64,000 bases of DNA, from the NCBI GenBank assembly GCA_033065855.1, contig JAVXUO010000096.1, forward strand, positions 195,623 to 259,622. The letters are read 5' to 3'. The position numbers and the translations under genes are program-made. Of the stretch, positions 60,933 to 64,000 are shown piece after piece. Position 1 is the first letter of the stretch, and every line of letters begins with the position of its first letter. The notes under the pieces are model-generated. The model was given only the letters and a program-made list of their open reading frames with translations. It was not told the origin of the DNA and searched no databases. The DNA is from Escallonia rubra (Eukaryota; Streptophyta; Magnoliopsida; Escalloniales; Escalloniaceae).

Positions 60933-62602
60933 TTGCTCTATAAGTCCAGCTGTACTCCGAATGTAATGATCGTCCCCAAAAAGCTAACGCTGATGTGTCT
61001 CGCATTGAAGTTATGGTCGAATTTTATTGCGCTTTTCGCTTTGCTTATTATAGATTATATAGATATAACAAAAAATTTGAAATGGCTATATTATATATTT
61101 ACTCATAGATACATATATGTCTATGCATCATAATTTGTGATTAATTAAAATTATATTTATTCCAAGTGTAATATCATGTTCTTCAAAATGAAATATAGTA
61201 TTTTAATTTTTTATATCCATATTACAAAGTAGTTTTAAGGATATAATAGTCAAAGTTAAGTCATAATAAGTTAGTTCATTAACTAGTTAGAATTTTTAGA
61301 ATTTTAATTATACAATGCTTACTAATATGAAAGTTAACTTATCAAGAAATAAGGACCCCACTCAAGATAATATTATTTTTTGTTTTTTTAGCTATATGAG
61401 TTTATATGTTCCTATTAAGGACTGGTTTTAAGGATAAAATAATAAAAACTAAGTCCTAATAAGCTAATTTATTAATTTGTTAAAGTTTCGGAACATTTAT
61501 ATATTTTTTCAATTAGATAAGGCTTACTAATATGAAAATTAATTTACCAAGAAATAAGGAACCCATCTAAAATAATATTTCAGGCCTTTAATTAGGGATA
61601 CTTATAATGGTTATAATTATATTTCGTATTGAAAACATAATACGATGAGGCGTCAAGCAAAGAAAGTATCTCTGTGATGACGTGTCGCAAAGAAGCTCTC
61701 ACTTCCTTTATTATATATTAGATAGATTTTGAAGTTAATGGTGGCATTGAACAAAGGCTCAGCTCGGAAATGCGTATCTTATTACGCAGGCTACGTCACA
61801 CCTCCCTTTTAAAAAGAAAAAGTGCCAATGATAATGGAATTGGAACTTTGCTCTTTCCTCTGCTTTTTCTCCTTTGATGATTTTGGTGGGGTCTGGTATA
61901 TTGTTTTTATTTTTTCCGGAAAAATAAAGTGAAAGATATTTAATAAAATATCATATTCATAGCTTTACATTTTTAAGGCATAAATTCTTGGTGCTAGGGC
62001 TTCCAAAAGCTGAAGAGCATTATTGTTGTCCTTGTCCTTTTTTTTTGAAACATGAATTTAAATTGTTGAACCGCAGTGGAACAAAGAACTTTCGGTCAAT
62101 GATTAGATTAGATTAGATAACGGCCCTGGCCCTTGGTTGCGTCAAGCCGAGTTTCAAAATCAAAGAGACATGGGACCTGTGAAAGTAACATCTCTGACTA
62201 ATATACAAGAGAATATGTGCTTCCATAAGGAGGGAACGATTCAGGTAGAACTGCGAGCCGATTTAAACCATATTAAAGTACACATGCAAATTCTCTTATT
62301 TCAAACGACATGTGATTCACGTGTTGTAGGAGCCACAACGAATAAAGTTTTATCCTCCGTACCTTGTTTTAACAACGAATAAAGTGCTTAAAGGTGGAGT
62401 CTTGTTCTCTAAGGGTCCTCTTTTGTCGTGGCGAGTGCGCGTCATGACTTTTCCGGATTATGCAAGTCCCTCGCGAATGTTGAATTTTGATCGGTATCTG
62501 TATTTTAATGAAAATTGTAACTTCCATTCATCCCGGTAATTGTGAACAGTATCACGTGAGTAACAAGCGAAAATTATTTGGTAGAGAATATTATAGGGTC
62601 TT
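60933..62602 (+). repeat. Satellite unit U34 (1670 bp)
   Basis: M1 type A. It shares s2 variants with U33 although M1 differs, so the exchange point lies between the two sites. It has 'agggatac' for 'agcgatac'. Confidence 0.97.
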
Positions 62603-64000
62603 TTGCTCTATAAGTCCAGCTGTACTCCGAATGTAATGATCGTCCCCAAAAAGATAACGCTGATGTGTCTCGCATTGAAGTTATGGTCGAATTTTATTGC
62701 GCTTTTCGCTTTGCTTATTATAGATTATATAGATATAACAAAAAATTTGAAATGGCTATATTATATATTTACTCATAGATACATATATGTCTATGCATCA
62801 TAATTTGTGATTAATTAAAATTATATTTATTCCAAGTGTAATATCATGTTCTTCAAAATGAAATATAGTATTTTAATTTTTTATATCCATATTACAAAGT
62901 AGTTTTAAGGATATAATAGTCAAAGTTAAGTCATAATAAGTTAGTTCATTAACTAGTTAGAATTTTTAGAATTTTAATTATACAATGCTTACTAATATGA
63001 AAGTTAACTTATCAAGAAATAAGGACCCCACTCAAGATAATATTATTTTTTGTTTTTTTAGCTATATGAGTTTGTATGTTCCTATTAAGGAGTGGTTTTA
63101 AGGATAAAATAATAAAAACTAAGTCCTAATAAGCTAATTTATTAATTTGTTAGAGTTTCGGAACATTTACAATTTTTTTCAATTAGACAAGACTTACTAA
63201 TATGTAAATTAACTTACCAATAAATAAGGAACCCATCTAAAATAATATTTCAGGCCTTTAGTGATACTTATAATGGTTATAATTATATTTCGTATTGAAA
63301 ACATAATACGATGAGGCGTCAAGCAAAGAAAGTATCTCTGTGATGACGTGTCGCGCAAAGAAGCTCTCACTTCCTTTATTATATATTAGATAGATTTTGA
63401 AGTTAATTGTGGCAATGAACAAAGGCTCAGCTCGGAAATGCGTATCTTATTGTGCAGGCTATGTCACACCTCCCTTTTAAAAACAAAAAGTGCCAATGAT
63501 AATGGAATTGGAACTTTGCTCTTTCCTCTACTTTTTCTCCTTTGATGATTTTGGTGGGGTCTGGTATATTGTTTTTATTTTTTCCGGAAAAATAAAGTGA
63601 AAGATATTTAATAAAATATCATATTCATAGCTTTACATTTTTAAGGCATAAATTCTTGGTGCTAAGGCTTCCAAAAGCTGAAGAGCATTATTGTTGTCCT
63701 TGTCCTTTTTTTTTGAAACATGAATTTAAATTGTTGAACCGCAGTGGAACAAAGAACTTTCGGTCAATGATTAGATTAGATTAGATAACGGCCCTGGCCC
63801 TTGGTTGCGTCAAGCCGAGTTTCAAAATCAAAGAGACATGGGACCTGTGAAAGTAACATCTTTGACTAATATACAGGAGAATATGTGCTTCCATAAGGAG
63901 GGAAGGATTCAGGTAGAACTGCGAGCCGATTTAAACCATATTAAAGTACACATGCAAATTCTCTTATTTCAAACGGCATGTGATTCACGTGTTGTAGGAG
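62603..64000 (+). repeat. Satellite unit U35, partial (first 1398 bp)
   Basis: The unit is cut by the window edge. M1 is A-like with 'gagtttgtatgttcct', as in U1. It also has 'catttacaattt', 'cctttagtgatac', 'attaacttacca' and cgcgc, all shared with U1. Confidence 0.97.

Larger units (their letters stand above)
4552..64000 (+). repeat. Satellite array, about 1.67-kb monomer, 35 units in view
   Basis: The anchor 'ttgctctataagtcc' (third-last base c or t-variant tolerated downstream) recurs at 7552, 9222, 10896, 12571, 14247, 15923, 17593, 19260, 20921, 22591, 24263, 25934, 27606, 29278, 30950, 32619, 34289, 35953, 37617, 39283, 40947, 42611, 44277, 45946, 47616, 49284, 50945, 52603, 54267, 55931, 57596, 59264, 60933 and 62603. 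Spacings are 1658-1676 bp. All copies are head to tail on the same strand with very high similarity. The array enters through an LTR-split first unit and leaves the window unfinished, so the real array is larger. This is a complex long-monomer satellite. Its chromosomal position (pericentromeric, subtelomeric or interstitial) cannot be told from sequence. Confidence 0.97.

Noticed and set aside
7552..62803. Repeated 66-codon frames at each unit start read as a gene family
   Set aside because: They begin at TTG, follow a repeated non-coding sequence, are broken in U15, U26 and U7, and owe their hydrophobic look to T-rich DNA.
4552..64000. Ribosomal DNA or spacer array
   Set aside because: No rRNA coding sequence was recognised in any unit on either strand.
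1..64000. Telomeric TTTAGGG-type repeats
   Set aside because: No tandem run of the plant telomere motif was seen on either strand.
4552..64000. Centromere identity of the array
   Set aside because: Sequence alone cannot show CENH3 occupancy, and the monomer is much longer than usual for plant centromeric satellites; left open.

Overview
The window looks like non-genic, heterochromatin-type DNA from a flowering plant. It is strongly AT-rich, has no recognisable protein, tRNA or rRNA gene, and carries two plant-type transposable elements: a Tourist-like MITE with a TAA target duplication, and a solo LTR with a TATA box and 5-bp target duplication. The species cannot be named from the sequence.

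Layout. Positions 1-4550 are AT-rich and made largely of old, badly diverged tandem duplications of about 0.95-1.3 kb (called L1-L3 here), interrupted by a G-rich tract (1797-1843) and a 384-bp MITE (3839-4222). From about 4552 to the right edge the window is one head-to-tail satellite array with a monomer of 1658-1682 bp. I phase units on the conserved site 'ttgctctataagtcc': an LTR-interrupted first unit (U1), 33 complete units (U2-U34) and a partial last unit (U35) that runs off the window. A 1313-bp solo LTR (4790-6102, minus orientation) splits U1.

Each monomer has two parts. The AT-rich part holds two internal 192-bp subrepeats and resembles the degenerate left flank, so the satellite appears to have grown out of local sequence. 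The second part is a less AT-rich module of about 0.87 kb that I cannot find in the left flank. It contains a T run, a (GATTA)n microsatellite, a short open frame and several ACGT-core motifs.

The array is not uniform. U2-U17 carry one state of a diagnostic marker (B). U18-U21 carry A states. U21-U32 alternate A and B strictly, giving six copies of a dimeric higher-order repeat of about 3.33 kb. U33-U35 break the pattern. Local subfamilies (U3-U8, U7-U9), a block switch near 31-34 kb, and variants shared by the edge units U1 and U35 indicate repeated unequal exchange and conversion. The short open frames in each monomer are not convincing genes: most begin at TTG, several copies are frameshifted or stopped, and many variants between copies change the amino acid.
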